From Vibrio sinensis (GTDB lineage Bacteria > Pseudomonadota > Gammaproteobacteria > Enterobacterales > Vibrionaceae): 64,000 nucleotides of DNA. Of the stretch, positions 9,096 through 17,339 are shown piece after piece. Below the pieces are notes generated by a model. The model did no database searches, was not told the origin of the DNA, and saw nothing but the letters and a program-made list of their open reading frames with translations. Position numbers and translations under genes: made by a program. How positions within the stretch are numbered: position 1 is the first letter of the stretch; each line of letters starts with the position of its first letter. The stretch lies in assembly GCF_003605645.1 (NCBI RefSeq), contig NZ_QVMU01000020.1:1-64000 (forward strand), given 5' to 3'.

Positions 9096-11039
9096 CTAAG
9101 CCGACAATTCGGTTTGGAAATAGCGAATACAATTTCGTCCTGCACGCTTTGCGTGATACATAGCATCATCAGCCTGCTTCACCAAAGTATCGATATCATC
9201 GATACCTGATGACCACATACTGATGCCAATACTTGGTGTAATAGTCACAGAATGCCCTAAACACCAAGCTTCCCCTGAAAGGTGCTCAAGCAAAGTAACG
9301 GCGACCTTGTAAGCTTTTTCTGAAGTGACATTGGTAATCAAGAGAACAAATTCATCTCCTCCAAAGCGGGAGACCGTATCATTTGCTCGTGTCACTTCAC
9401 TTAATCGATTAGCAACTTCTATCAATAAGGCATCACCAACAGAATGGCCTAGGGTGTCATTGACCCATTTAAATCTATCCAGATCGATAAACATAAGCGC
9501 AAAACTAGTTGTGTCACGGCGAGCTCGAGCAATTTCAATGTTCGCTCTATCATAAAAAAGAGTACGGTTAGGTAAGCCTGTTAAACCATCATAATGAGCG
9601 AGATATTGAATTCGTTCATTTTCTTGTTTAACGTCAGTGATGTCTCGGCTGATGCCAACGTAATTAATAATTTCATTGGCTTGATTTTTCACTGCAGCTA
9701 TCGATAGCCAAGCGTAGTAAAGCTCGCCATCTTTTCGGCGATTAATTAATTCGCCATTCCAGCGACCATGATTTTTAAGTTCAAGCCACATTTCTTGGTA
9801 AAGACCGTGGGGAGTATTACTCGATGCCAATATTGATGGTTTCTTGCCTAATGCATCAAGTTCTGAGTATTGCGTGATCCGACTAAATGCTTGGTTAGTG
9901 GAAACTATCAAACCCTCAGCATTAGTAATAACAATGGCATCATTTGACGCTTCAAATACGCTTGCCGCCAAACGCAAATCTATTTCATGACGTTTACGCT
10001 CGGTAATATCTAAAATCGTCCCGACTGCACCATTAATTTGATCATCGGCGGTATATAACGGATTCATATCCAACGCCAACCAAATCGAGGAATCACCATC
10101 TTGCATACAAAACTCTAAAGGCTCCATCACTTGACCATTTAGCGTCTGAGTCAACATATTTGTCACAGCATCTTGATAGGATTTACAAGCCAATTGAGCG
10201 AGTTGTAGTTGCTGATACTCACCAATCGGTCTACGTATCACCTGCCATAACATGCGGTTAGCAAAATTACAGTTGCCATTTTCATCGAACTGCAATACAC
10301 CCACAGGCACACTCTCAACTAACGTGTTATAACGACTTTCACTTTCAGAGAGTTTGTTAGCGGCACGCAGTTGCTCATCGAGATGGTAACGTTCGATACG
10401 CTCTAACATGGTATCCAAGCCGGTGGCGAGTTTACCCAACTCATCACTTCTTTGAATTTTGCTACGTAAACTATAGTTTTGGCTACGCCCAACGTTGGAG
10501 ACAAGTTGAGATAATGCCGCAATTGGATCAGCTATGTGCTTGAGCAATCGACGCTGCGCTAGCATAGCTAACATTAACACTAATAAACCAATCAATGTCC
10601 CCTGAAAAGCTTGTCGCCATAATTGATTATGAAAAGGAGAAAGATCGTAAAACAACACCAGCGAACCTAACTTGTCACCATCAAGAACAACATCAATCGT
10701 CAGTTGTTGATAGCTAGTATCAATTGCATAACCACGGTAGTCAGCAAACACCTTTTGTTCGTTGTCGATTAACTTAGCAGCGCGCACCAATGGAGAGGCT
10801 TGTAGCGCCATTAATATTTCACTGCCAGTCTTTGCATCCTCAAAATGAAGGGCCATGGCACTATTATCTGCAATAATATTGGCTTGAGTATTTAATCCAT
10901 CCACCACATACACTTTTGCGAACTCTGCATTACCGCGAATAATAATGGTGGTAGAAAGCACGATGCCCAACAACATCGTCACCATGCCGATTAATTGCAG
11001 CTTTCGTCGCACTGGTAGGCTATTAAATAACTTCTTCAT
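9096..11039 (-). CDS. Membrane diguanylate cyclase (CHASE8-like, HAMP, PAS, PAS, GGDEF)
   Basis: A 647-residue inner-membrane protein. A helix at about 15-35, a periplasmic region of about 110 residues with the CHASE8-like pattern NSAMALHFEDAKTGSEIL, and a second helix near 147-165 precede a HAMP segment (to about 220). Two PAS domains follow (about 235-345 and 355-480) and an intact GGDEF domain (FGGDEF, about residue 565) with an I-site RxxD (RAND) five residues before it. It should make c-di-GMP from two GTP with product inhibition. The arrangement resembles YfiN/TpbB, the cyclase repressed by YfiR, and a YfiR-family gene sits 9 bases upstream. It is the fourth gene of a receptor-signalling cluster. 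Confidence 0.9.
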   Translation of the reverse strand: MKKLFNSLPVRRKLQLIGMVTMLLGIVLSTTIIIRGNAEFAKVYVVDGLNTQANIIADNSAMALHFEDAKTGSEILMALQASPLVRAAKLIDNEQKVFADYRGYAIDTSYQQLTIDVVLDGDKLGSLVLFYDLSPFHNQLWRQAFQGTLIGLLVLMLAMLAQRRLLKHIADPIAALSQLVSNVGRSQNYSLRSKIQRSDELGKLATGLDTMLERIERYHLDEQLRAANKLSESESRYNTLVESVPVGVLQFDENGNCNFANRMLWQVIRRPIGEYQQLQLAQLACKSYQDAVTNMLTQTLNGQVMEPLEFCMQDGDSSIWLALDMNPLYTADDQINGAVGTILDITERKRHEIDLRLAASVFEASNDAIVITNAEGLIVSTNQAFSRITQYSELDALGKKPSILASSNTPHGLYQEMWLELKNHGRWNGELINRRKDGELYYAWLSIAAVKNQANEIINYVGISRDITDVKQENERIQYLAHYDGLTGLPNRTLFYDRANIEIARARRDTTSFALMFIDLDRFKWVNDTLGHSVGDALLIEVANRLSEVTRANDTVSRFGGDEFVLLITNVTSEKAYKVAVTLLEHLSGEAWCLGHSVTITPSIGISMWSSGIDDIDTLVKQADDAMYHAKRAGRNCIRYFQTELSA

Positions 11040-11048
11040 ATTTCGGCC

Positions 11049-11543
11049 TTAATAGAGCGTTCGAGCTAAGCGCAAGAAACGGGAATCTAATATCAATCCG
11101 GCACGCTTCATGACTCTGACATTAAACTCAAAGTACAAACGTCCCCCCTCTACACCTAACCCCACCATGACATTTTCACGAGCACAACGCCAAGACTCAC
11201 ACACGGAGTAAATCGGAAGTTGAGCCATTTTTTGGCTCCAATACTCCAGCTCCAAAACGGAAATATCCCCAAGATAGAGCACATCGCACGTAGCAAGGTT
11301 ATTGCTTCGCTCAACTCGCTCTACGATGAGTGGCTTTCCTTTAACAGAAAGACTATTCAATAACGAAAATTGCGGCCATTGCTCATCAGAAACTGCCGCG
11401 CAAAAACCAATGTTAGTGAGATTTTCAGGCCATTGAACAAAAGGTAAACTCTTGTTCACAAAAGCGAGTTTATGAGCCATGTCTGCGGCAAGAACCTGAA
11501 AGGGTGCCAGCAGCAAAGTAATCATGATTAATAAGGATTTCAT
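11049..11543 (-). CDS. YfiR-family periplasmic protein (DUF4154)
   Basis: A 164-residue exported protein with a signal peptide (MKSLLIMITLLLAPFQVLA). The mature part carries four cysteines (48, 86, 115, 120) placed like the two disulfide pairs of Pseudomonas YfiR, and the family endings GVEGGRLYFEFN and AGLILDSRFLRLAR. YfiR proteins bind the periplasmic face of a partner cyclase and hold it inactive until stress or redox changes release it. The ATG at 11543 overlaps the upstream receptor stop as ATGA, so translation is probably coupled; a longer frame starting at 11567 is less likely because it lacks a signal peptide at its start. The direct partner is inferred to be the cyclase that follows. 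Confidence 0.85.
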   Translation of the reverse strand: MKSLLIMITLLLAPFQVLAADMAHKLAFVNKSLPFVQWPENLTNIGFCAAVSDEQWPQFSLLNSLSVKGKPLIVERVERSNNLATCDVLYLGDISVLELEYWSQKMAQLPIYSVCESWRCARENVMVGLGVEGGRLYFEFNVRVMKRAGLILDSRFLRLARTLY

Positions 11544-13543
11544 AATGCTTGCGTCACTCCCAACCATATCTCTCGACCTCGGCCCGGAAATGCATATCCA
11601 TACGTGCTGTGTTCAAATTGCTTATCCATCAAATTCGATACGCTAAACAAAAATTCTGGCCCTCTCTGCCAGGGGTGGAACGTCATATGCAGATTAAATA
11701 AGTGATAGCCATCCGCGATAGGTTCATTTGGGTAGACCGCTCTGTCTGAGGTATATTGCCATTCAAGAGCCGATGTCAGCTTTTCACTAAAAAATGCGCC
11801 ATCTATACCTGCTTTAGCTAAGTGCTCAGGATTGTTTAACACCACATCACCGTCACTACTCTCGGTTTTTTGATAGCTGTAATTGGCATAGCCACCTAAT
11901 CCTGAGGCGTGATGATATTCAAGACTTAATTCAATACCTTGGCTACGTAATGTGGCAGAGTTAATAAATCCATAGGAATCTGGGTCTTCAATAATGCTAT
12001 CTTTGAGCTCACTTTTAAAAAAGGCGGTATTGATATAGAGAGCGCGATTACGATATTCATAAACCAACTCTTGGCTGGTCATGTATTCGGGTTTCAATTT
12101 AACATCATGATTGTTAAGTAATTGACCATGGGCATGTTCAACACCTGCTGGTGTTCGAAATGCCTCACTATGAATTAGCTTAAACGTCGATGACGCATTA
12201 GGACTCCAGATTAATGCCAGTCTCGGACTAAAGTTAGCCGCATAATAATCCACCTTATCGACTCGCCCACCAGCAATGAACAACCAATCTTCAGCAAAAG
12301 TAAAATCACCTTGAATGAAAGCACCAACACTGGTTCGAGCGGTATTGAGGATCATTGACCAATCTTCTGGTTGCTCTCCATCAAAGATCCAATTTCCTTG
12401 CGTATCATCCCAATGACCATTGACTCTGAGTTTATTGAGGTAATCGTTGGTGAGTGGTAAATCTCTGCGCCATTCAATACCCGCCATCCAATATTGGCCT
12501 GCGATAGCTTCTGAATCCAAACGCAGTTCACCGGTAATCCAATCACTCGTGGTGGTTTCTTTTGCATCCTCATCGAGGAATTCATCCACGTAAAATTCGG
12601 TGTCATAAAGTGCATAGTAATCATCAAAGCGATTGATGTTTCCTAATAACGACAACTCGGTTTTGTTATCCAATAACCAACGATACTGACCGCCCAACAT
12701 AAACTGCTGATATTTCTGGTTCAAAGACTTGGTGTAGTAATCTCCTCCTCCCGCGGCATGATATTCGTTATCTTTTAGCTGATGATCTGCCAACAACAAA
12801 TTGATGCTGAAGTTATCCCCTACCCATTGACCCATCGCTTTGGTGTGGCGGCCACCAGCTGAATAATCAGAGCCACTGGTTTGGTATGAATACTTGCCTT
12901 GATCGGTATAAGAGAGCTGCGTCATCCATTGCATCCCTGAATCAGTTTCACCACCACTGATTTGAGATGCAGAAAAACCCTGATTAGAACTGCTCGCGAC
13001 TCGCAATTCTGCGCCATCGATATGTCGCCCAGTACGAGTAATAATATTCAATACGCCATATAACGCATTACCACCATACATCAATGCGCCAGGACCTTTG
13101 ATAAACTCGATACGTTCAATAGCGTGTATATCAATAATGCCCTCATCGCCTAAAAATGCCTGATCGTAATAGCCATCATTAATACGATGACCATTCACCA
13201 TTAATAGAAAACGCGAGTTATAGTTTGCACCATCACTGTTCATGCCGCGCACACCAGCATAGTTAAAGACGTTATCTCGAGTGATAGCGATACCAGGTAA
13301 ACGGGCTATTGCCTGAGATACATTTCGATAGCCATAGCGTTTAATATCTTCAGCTGTCAATACCGAGACGGTCCCTGGAGCTTCACTGATTAGTTGACGA
13401 GATTTAGAAACTCCCACAACTTCCGAGATCAATAAATCTTCGATAGTGGCATCAAATAACGCATCATTGGTCGCATTTGCATTCGCCATAAAAACGCCGC
13501 CAATGATGAACGCCAACACGTTAACTCGAACAGAGAAATTCAT
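11540..13543 (-). CDS. TonB-dependent outer-membrane receptor, copy 1
   Basis: 667 residues from the ATG at 13543, chosen because it begins a signal peptide (MNFSVRVNVLAFIIGGVFMA); the longer frame has a hydrophilic lead. The plug domain is clear: TVSVLTAEDIKRYGYRNV, then GVRGMNSDGANYNSRFLLMVNG, then IERIEFIKGPGALMYGGNA, followed by a beta-barrel that includes RVDKVDYYAANFSPRLALIW and ends WLGVTQAL. The mature N-terminus has the pattern ATIEDLLISEVVGVSKSRQ seen in many signalling-type TonB receptors; no classical TonB box is obvious. The substrate is unknown. It is a paralogue of the next gene upstream (82 bases away), and its stop codon overlaps the YfiR-family start. Confidence 0.9.
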   Translation of the reverse strand: MNFSVRVNVLAFIIGGVFMANANATNDALFDATIEDLLISEVVGVSKSRQLISEAPGTVSVLTAEDIKRYGYRNVSQAIARLPGIAITRDNVFNYAGVRGMNSDGANYNSRFLLMVNGHRINDGYYDQAFLGDEGIIDIHAIERIEFIKGPGALMYGGNALYGVLNIITRTGRHIDGAELRVASSSNQGFSASQISGGETDSGMQWMTQLSYTDQGKYSYQTSGSDYSAGGRHTKAMGQWVGDNFSINLLLADHQLKDNEYHAAGGGDYYTKSLNQKYQQFMLGGQYRWLLDNKTELSLLGNINRFDDYYALYDTEFYVDEFLDEDAKETTTSDWITGELRLDSEAIAGQYWMAGIEWRRDLPLTNDYLNKLRVNGHWDDTQGNWIFDGEQPEDWSMILNTARTSVGAFIQGDFTFAEDWLFIAGGRVDKVDYYAANFSPRLALIWSPNASSTFKLIHSEAFRTPAGVEHAHGQLLNNHDVKLKPEYMTSQELVYEYRNRALYINTAFFKSELKDSIIEDPDSYGFINSATLRSQGIELSLEYHHASGLGGYANYSYQKTESSDGDVVLNNPEHLAKAGIDGAFFSEKLTSALEWQYTSDRAVYPNEPIADGYHLFNLHMTFHPWQRGPEFLFSVSNLMDKQFEHSTYGYAFPGRGREIWLGVTQAL

Positions 13544-13625
13544 AAACAAACGCTCTTTTTCGGCATGGATAGCGAATGGCATTGTTGAACCATTAGCTGA
13601 ACTCGCCAAGAAAAACTCAACTTCA

Positions 13626-15548
13626 TTACCAAACCTGAGTTATCCCAAACCATAGTTCACGACTTCGGCCAGGGAATTCAAAGGAGTAGGCGCTTACACC
13701 GTAGTCATCATCCATGACATTGATAGCTTTAAATGACAACTCAGGCCCTTTGTTCCATGGGCGCATCGTCATATAAAGATTTACAAGGTGGTAGGCATCT
13801 GCCTTTGGGCTCTCACTTGCGACTTCTCTTTCCGACGTATATTGCCACTCCAATGCTGAGGTTAGACGATTCTCAAACCACGAGCCATCAATGCCCACTT
13901 TGATCAAATTTTCAGGGCTATTCATTACTGGAGTATTATCTTTACTGGAAGTATCCTGATAGCTGTAATTAGCATACCCACCCAAGCCAGAGTTATGACG
14001 ATAATTGAAGGCAAGCTCAATACCTTGACTCGTTAGTGTCGAGGTATTGATGTATCCTGCATCGATATTTTCACCGATACCATCTTCCAACTGGTTATGA
14101 TAAATAGCGACACTTGTTAATAATGCTCCCTGACGATATTCATAAATCAGCTCTTGGCTCTTCATATGTTCTGGTGTGAGTTTTTCGCCAAAATAATTCG
14201 CCTCTGCACCATACCCAAACTCAATGGCTGATGGAGTTCGAAAAGCTTCGCTATGGATTAACTTCAATGTGGAAGAAACTGTCGGTGTCCATATGACGGA
14301 TAGTCGCGGGCTGAATTCAGCGTCAAAGTACTCTATTTTATCAATGCGCCCTCCAGCAACCACCATCCAATCCGTTGCCAATGAAAACTCACCTTGGATA
14401 TAACCACCTACGCTAGTTCGATCAACATCAAGAAAGTAAACATCGGTTGGGTTTTCCAATGGTTCATACCAATATTTATTATCAAGCGGTAAGTCTCTTC
14501 GCCATTCAATCCCCATCGTCCAGCGCTGCCCCTCAATTGCTTCGCTACCAAGGCGAAGTTCACCGCTAATCCAGTCACTATTACTCACATCGCGATACCA
14601 AAGCTCACCAAAGTCATAACGAGAGAAATCATCATGGAAGCGACTAATATTGCCTAAAGCTGTGATATGCGTTTTATGACCAATTTTCCAAATATATTCT
14701 CCACCTAACATGAGCTGGCGGGTTGTTTCTGGAATATCTGAAACGTAATAATCGCCTTGATAAGTCCAGACTTCACTGTTTTGCAGTTGATGCTCAGCGA
14801 GCATCATAGTGATATTGAAGTTGTCCCCATTGAGTTGACCCATTGCCTTAGTATGGCGGCCTCGAGCGGAGTAATCGCCATAAAGGTTGCTTTCATCATG
14901 CTTGCTTTCTTCTGTATGAGAAACCTGAGCCGTCCACTGTAAACCTGAATCTGTCTCGCCGCCGCTGATTTGTGAAACCGAATACCCCTCATTTGAAGCC
15001 GCAGCCATACGAAGTTCTGTTCCATCGATTTGGCGTCCACTGCGAGTCAAAATGTTGATGACACCATAAAGTGCATTACCGCCATACATAATGGCACCGG
15101 GACCTTTAATAAACTCAATACGGTCAATTGCGTGAATATCGATAATACTTTCATGACCGACAAGGGCCTGATCATAAAGACCATCATTAATACGATGACC
15201 GTTGATCATCAAAAGGAATCGAGAGTTATAGTTTGCGGCATCGCTAGTCATACCACGTACGCCACCGTAGCTATAAGTATTGTCTCTGGTGATTGCCACA
15301 CCTGGCAAACGAGAAATTGCTTCTGCAACCGTTTGGTAACCATAACGAGCAATATCTTCTGCGGTAATAACCGTAACGTTCGCTGGAGCTTCACTAATCA
15401 ACTGTTTTGTTTTCGAAACCCCAACTACTTCTGTGGCTAATAAATCTTCTAGAGAAGCATCAAATAAATCATCTTGAGCAAGAGCGGGATACGCTAGAGT
15501 CGTAGCAAGGGCAAAAACAAGTGATTGGGTTCTATATAAGGTCGGCAT
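13626..15548 (-). CDS. TonB-dependent outer-membrane receptor, copy 2
   Basis: 640 residues from the ATG at 15548 (an earlier ATG at 15566 is possible; neither has a strong ribosome-binding site). Signal peptide MPTLYRTQSLVFALATTLAY ends before AQDDLFDASLEDLL. The plug (NVTVITAEDIARYGYQTV, GVRGMTSDAANYNSRFLLM, IDRIEFIKGPGAIMYGGNA) and C-terminal barrel match copy 1 closely, while several barrel regions, presumably surface loops, differ in length and sequence. This is the first gene of the cluster, so its promoter should lie in the following 450 bases. The ligand cannot be told from sequence; there is no haem, vitamin B12 or siderophore biosynthesis gene nearby. Confidence 0.9.
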   Translation of the reverse strand: MPTLYRTQSLVFALATTLAYPALAQDDLFDASLEDLLATEVVGVSKTKQLISEAPANVTVITAEDIARYGYQTVAEAISRLPGVAITRDNTYSYGGVRGMTSDAANYNSRFLLMINGHRINDGLYDQALVGHESIIDIHAIDRIEFIKGPGAIMYGGNALYGVINILTRSGRQIDGTELRMAAASNEGYSVSQISGGETDSGLQWTAQVSHTEESKHDESNLYGDYSARGRHTKAMGQLNGDNFNITMMLAEHQLQNSEVWTYQGDYYVSDIPETTRQLMLGGEYIWKIGHKTHITALGNISRFHDDFSRYDFGELWYRDVSNSDWISGELRLGSEAIEGQRWTMGIEWRRDLPLDNKYWYEPLENPTDVYFLDVDRTSVGGYIQGEFSLATDWMVVAGGRIDKIEYFDAEFSPRLSVIWTPTVSSTLKLIHSEAFRTPSAIEFGYGAEANYFGEKLTPEHMKSQELIYEYRQGALLTSVAIYHNQLEDGIGENIDAGYINTSTLTSQGIELAFNYRHNSGLGGYANYSYQDTSSKDNTPVMNSPENLIKVGIDGSWFENRLTSALEWQYTSEREVASESPKADAYHLVNLYMTMRPWNKGPELSFKAINVMDDDYGVSAYSFEFPGRSRELWFGITQVW

Positions 15549-15999
15549 ATTCAAACAAACATCCAAGCGGTTATGGCTGTAAAGCAGTTATTTTTAAATT
15601 GTGGGTAGGTACATGTTAAGCTCATGCAACGAAATGGTATGCCGTACTAATAATTTTTGTAAAGAGCTTAAATCAAATACTTAGAGTGACCACGAACTTT
15701 GAGCAATCGAATGCGTAATGAAAGTGAAAAGCTTTAGAGATACTGAGAAATGAAGCAAATCCCTCTAGTATGTGAACTTAAAAATAGTGGTTTATATTAG
15801 GAGTATTGAAAGAGAGGCTCGAATACAACAGAAGAAAAAATAGGATGCTATCCCTATCCAGATAAGCAAACGGTCAAAGTTTGCCAAAGAAAAAGTAACT
15901 GGGAGCTGGGAGCTGGGAGCTGGGAGCTGGGAGCTGGGCATGATTTAAGTGGCGAAAATAAACATAAAAAAATAGGCAGGTATCAAACCTGCCTATTTT
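15549..15999. other. Upstream region of the receptor/c-di-GMP cluster
   Basis: About 450 bases without a gene between the first TonB-receptor gene and the end of yejK. It contains a heptamer tandem repeat (15899-15938) and the yejK terminator (15966-16001). The promoter of the signalling cluster must lie here, but I cannot identify convincing -35/-10 boxes. Confidence 0.5.
15899..15938. repeat. Heptanucleotide tandem repeat (CTGGGAG, 5.7 copies)
   Basis: Five perfect copies of CTGGGAG followed by CTGGG. The run is much more GC-rich than the sequence around it. It lies about 350 bases upstream of the first receptor gene. Such short tandem runs can change copy number by slipped-strand mispairing; whether this one does is unknown. 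Confidence 0.95.
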
Positions 16000-16001
16000 T
16001 T
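15966..16001 (-). terminator. Terminator of yejK
   Basis: A long perfect hairpin (AAAAAATAGGCAGGT / ACCTGCCTATTTTTT, 5-base loop) beginning at the yejK stop codon, with a T-run on the minus-strand transcript. Confidence 0.85.
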
Positions 16002-17001
16002 ATCGATTTCGCGTCAACTGCTCTTTTAAGTTTGGCGGCGTTCCCTTAATGGTTAAGGTGTCCGTTTCTGGATCGTAAAAAATACGCTCGCCAAGTAACA
16101 TACTGTCAAAGCTAACATTCAAGCCACCACCTGCACCAACATATTTAGTGAGCTTACGTACCGTAGAACGATCCGCTGGGAAGCTATCTTCTAATTGATA
16201 ACCATGATCTTGGGTGTAATCAAAAAAGCTAGTTCCATCTTGAGCTGCTGGCAACTCACCTGACAATTCGCGAATTTGAACTTCATCACCAGACTTTAGT
16301 TGGTCCGAACAATATTCAAATACCTGTTTCTTATAGCTGTTAGCTTCTGATTTTTCGAGTTTTGAATCAGAACAAAAATCTTCAACTGCCTGCATTAGCA
16401 CTTGGTTTTGTTGTTTTGTATCTAAACCCACTTCAGCTTGTAAGAAATCAAGGAAGAAATCCGCCACTTTACGGCCAACTCGCCCTTTAATATAAGCTAG
16501 GTAACGATTTGATTCTTTGTTCGTTTCATAGGTAGAAAGATCGAAACGAGCCGCGATATCCATCTTGCTAAGATCTAAGTAATCCGTCGCACTGATATCC
16601 AAACCTTCCGTTACTTTCAGACTCTGATTTGATGGGATAATACCCACAAACAAATAATCAGTTGCCAGTGACTGGTATTCCGCAATCACCAAGATACCTT
16701 CATCAGCAAATGGGTACTTTGCTAACTCATCTTTTAATCGTGTTGCACTCAATTGTGAGAAAGCGTAGAAATTTTGCTCTCCAGCACGCATTTGTTGCAA
16801 CCAGACCTGAAATTCGCTGTCTGATTTAAAGCTGCCAAAGCCTTTACCTGCTTTCGAATTGAACACTCGATGGAGCTCAGCCACTAAGTTTTCACTCGAG
16901 GTATCGTTTTCTAGAGATTCGGCACGGAAGTTCACAACCAATTCGTCAGAATCGTTTTTGTGAAGCTGATGTAGGATTACGTTTGAAAGATGAAGACTCA
17001 T
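16000..17001 (-). CDS. yejK: Nucleoid-associated protein YejK (NdpA)
   Basis: A 333-residue protein closely similar to E. coli YejK, a nucleoid-associated protein of the 37-kDa NdpA family. Shared blocks include DELAKYPFADEG, NRYLAYIKGRVGRKVADFFLDFL, ESFPADRSTVRKLTKYVGAGGGL and the C-terminal LTIKGTPPNLKEQLTRNR. Its length is typical. It is divergent from yejL, 84 bases away, the arrangement seen in other gammaproteobacteria. The detailed role of YejK on DNA is poorly known. Confidence 0.95.
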   Translation of the reverse strand: MSLHLSNVILHQLHKNDSDELVVNFRAESLENDTSSENLVAELHRVFNSKAGKGFGSFKSDSEFQVWLQQMRAGEQNFYAFSQLSATRLKDELAKYPFADEGILVIAEYQSLATDYLFVGIIPSNQSLKVTEGLDISATDYLDLSKMDIAARFDLSTYETNKESNRYLAYIKGRVGRKVADFFLDFLQAEVGLDTKQQNQVLMQAVEDFCSDSKLEKSEANSYKKQVFEYCSDQLKSGDEVQIRELSGELPAAQDGTSFFDYTQDHGYQLEDSFPADRSTVRKLTKYVGAGGGLNVSFDSMLLGERIFYDPETDTLTIKGTPPNLKEQLTRNR

Positions 17002-17085
17002 GGTGAAATTTATCGTCGTCTAGGTTTCAGTTGCGTGGCATTGTAGGTTATCATAAGCCGCTTTACTATCACCATTAGAGTCTTT

Positions 17086-17310
17086 ATGCCGATTACATCT
17101 AAATACAGCGACGAAAAAGTAGAAAACATCTTGGCCGAAGTAGCCGCAGTGCTTGATAAGCATGGCGCAGGTCCAGATTTGTCGTTAATGATCGCAGGTA
17201 ACATTGCGACCAACGTAATCAATAAAAATGTCGCAGCGTCTCAACGCAAAGCGATCGCAGAGAAATTTGCTCAAGCACTGTTATCTTCAATTAAAGATAA
17301 CATTCACTAA
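17086..17310 (+). CDS. yejL: UPF0352 protein YejL
   Basis: A 74-residue acidic, helical protein that matches the YejL/UPF0352 family along its full length (YSDEKVENILAEVAAVLDKH, SLMIAGNIATNVIN, IAEKFAQALLSSI). Function is unknown. It lies 29 bases upstream of yejM and is probably co-transcribed, as in E. coli. Confidence 0.92.
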   Translation: MPITSKYSDEKVENILAEVAAVLDKHGAGPDLSLMIAGNIATNVINKNVAASQRKAIAEKFAQALLSSIKDNIH

Positions 17311-17339
17311 GAATAAGAACCGGATAATAGATACAATAC

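Noticed and set aside
13544..13609. N-terminal extension of TonB receptor copy 1 from an upstream ATG
   Set aside because: The added residues are hydrophilic and precede a complete signal peptide that starts at the ATG at 13543.
5840..15548. Siderophore or haem uptake locus
   Set aside because: There is no ABC transporter, periplasmic iron-binding protein, siderophore synthesis gene or haem oxygenase next to the TonB receptors; only signalling genes are linked.
15899..15938. Tandem repeat considered as a CRISPR array
   Set aside because: The units are 7 bases and contiguous with no spacers, and no cas genes are present.
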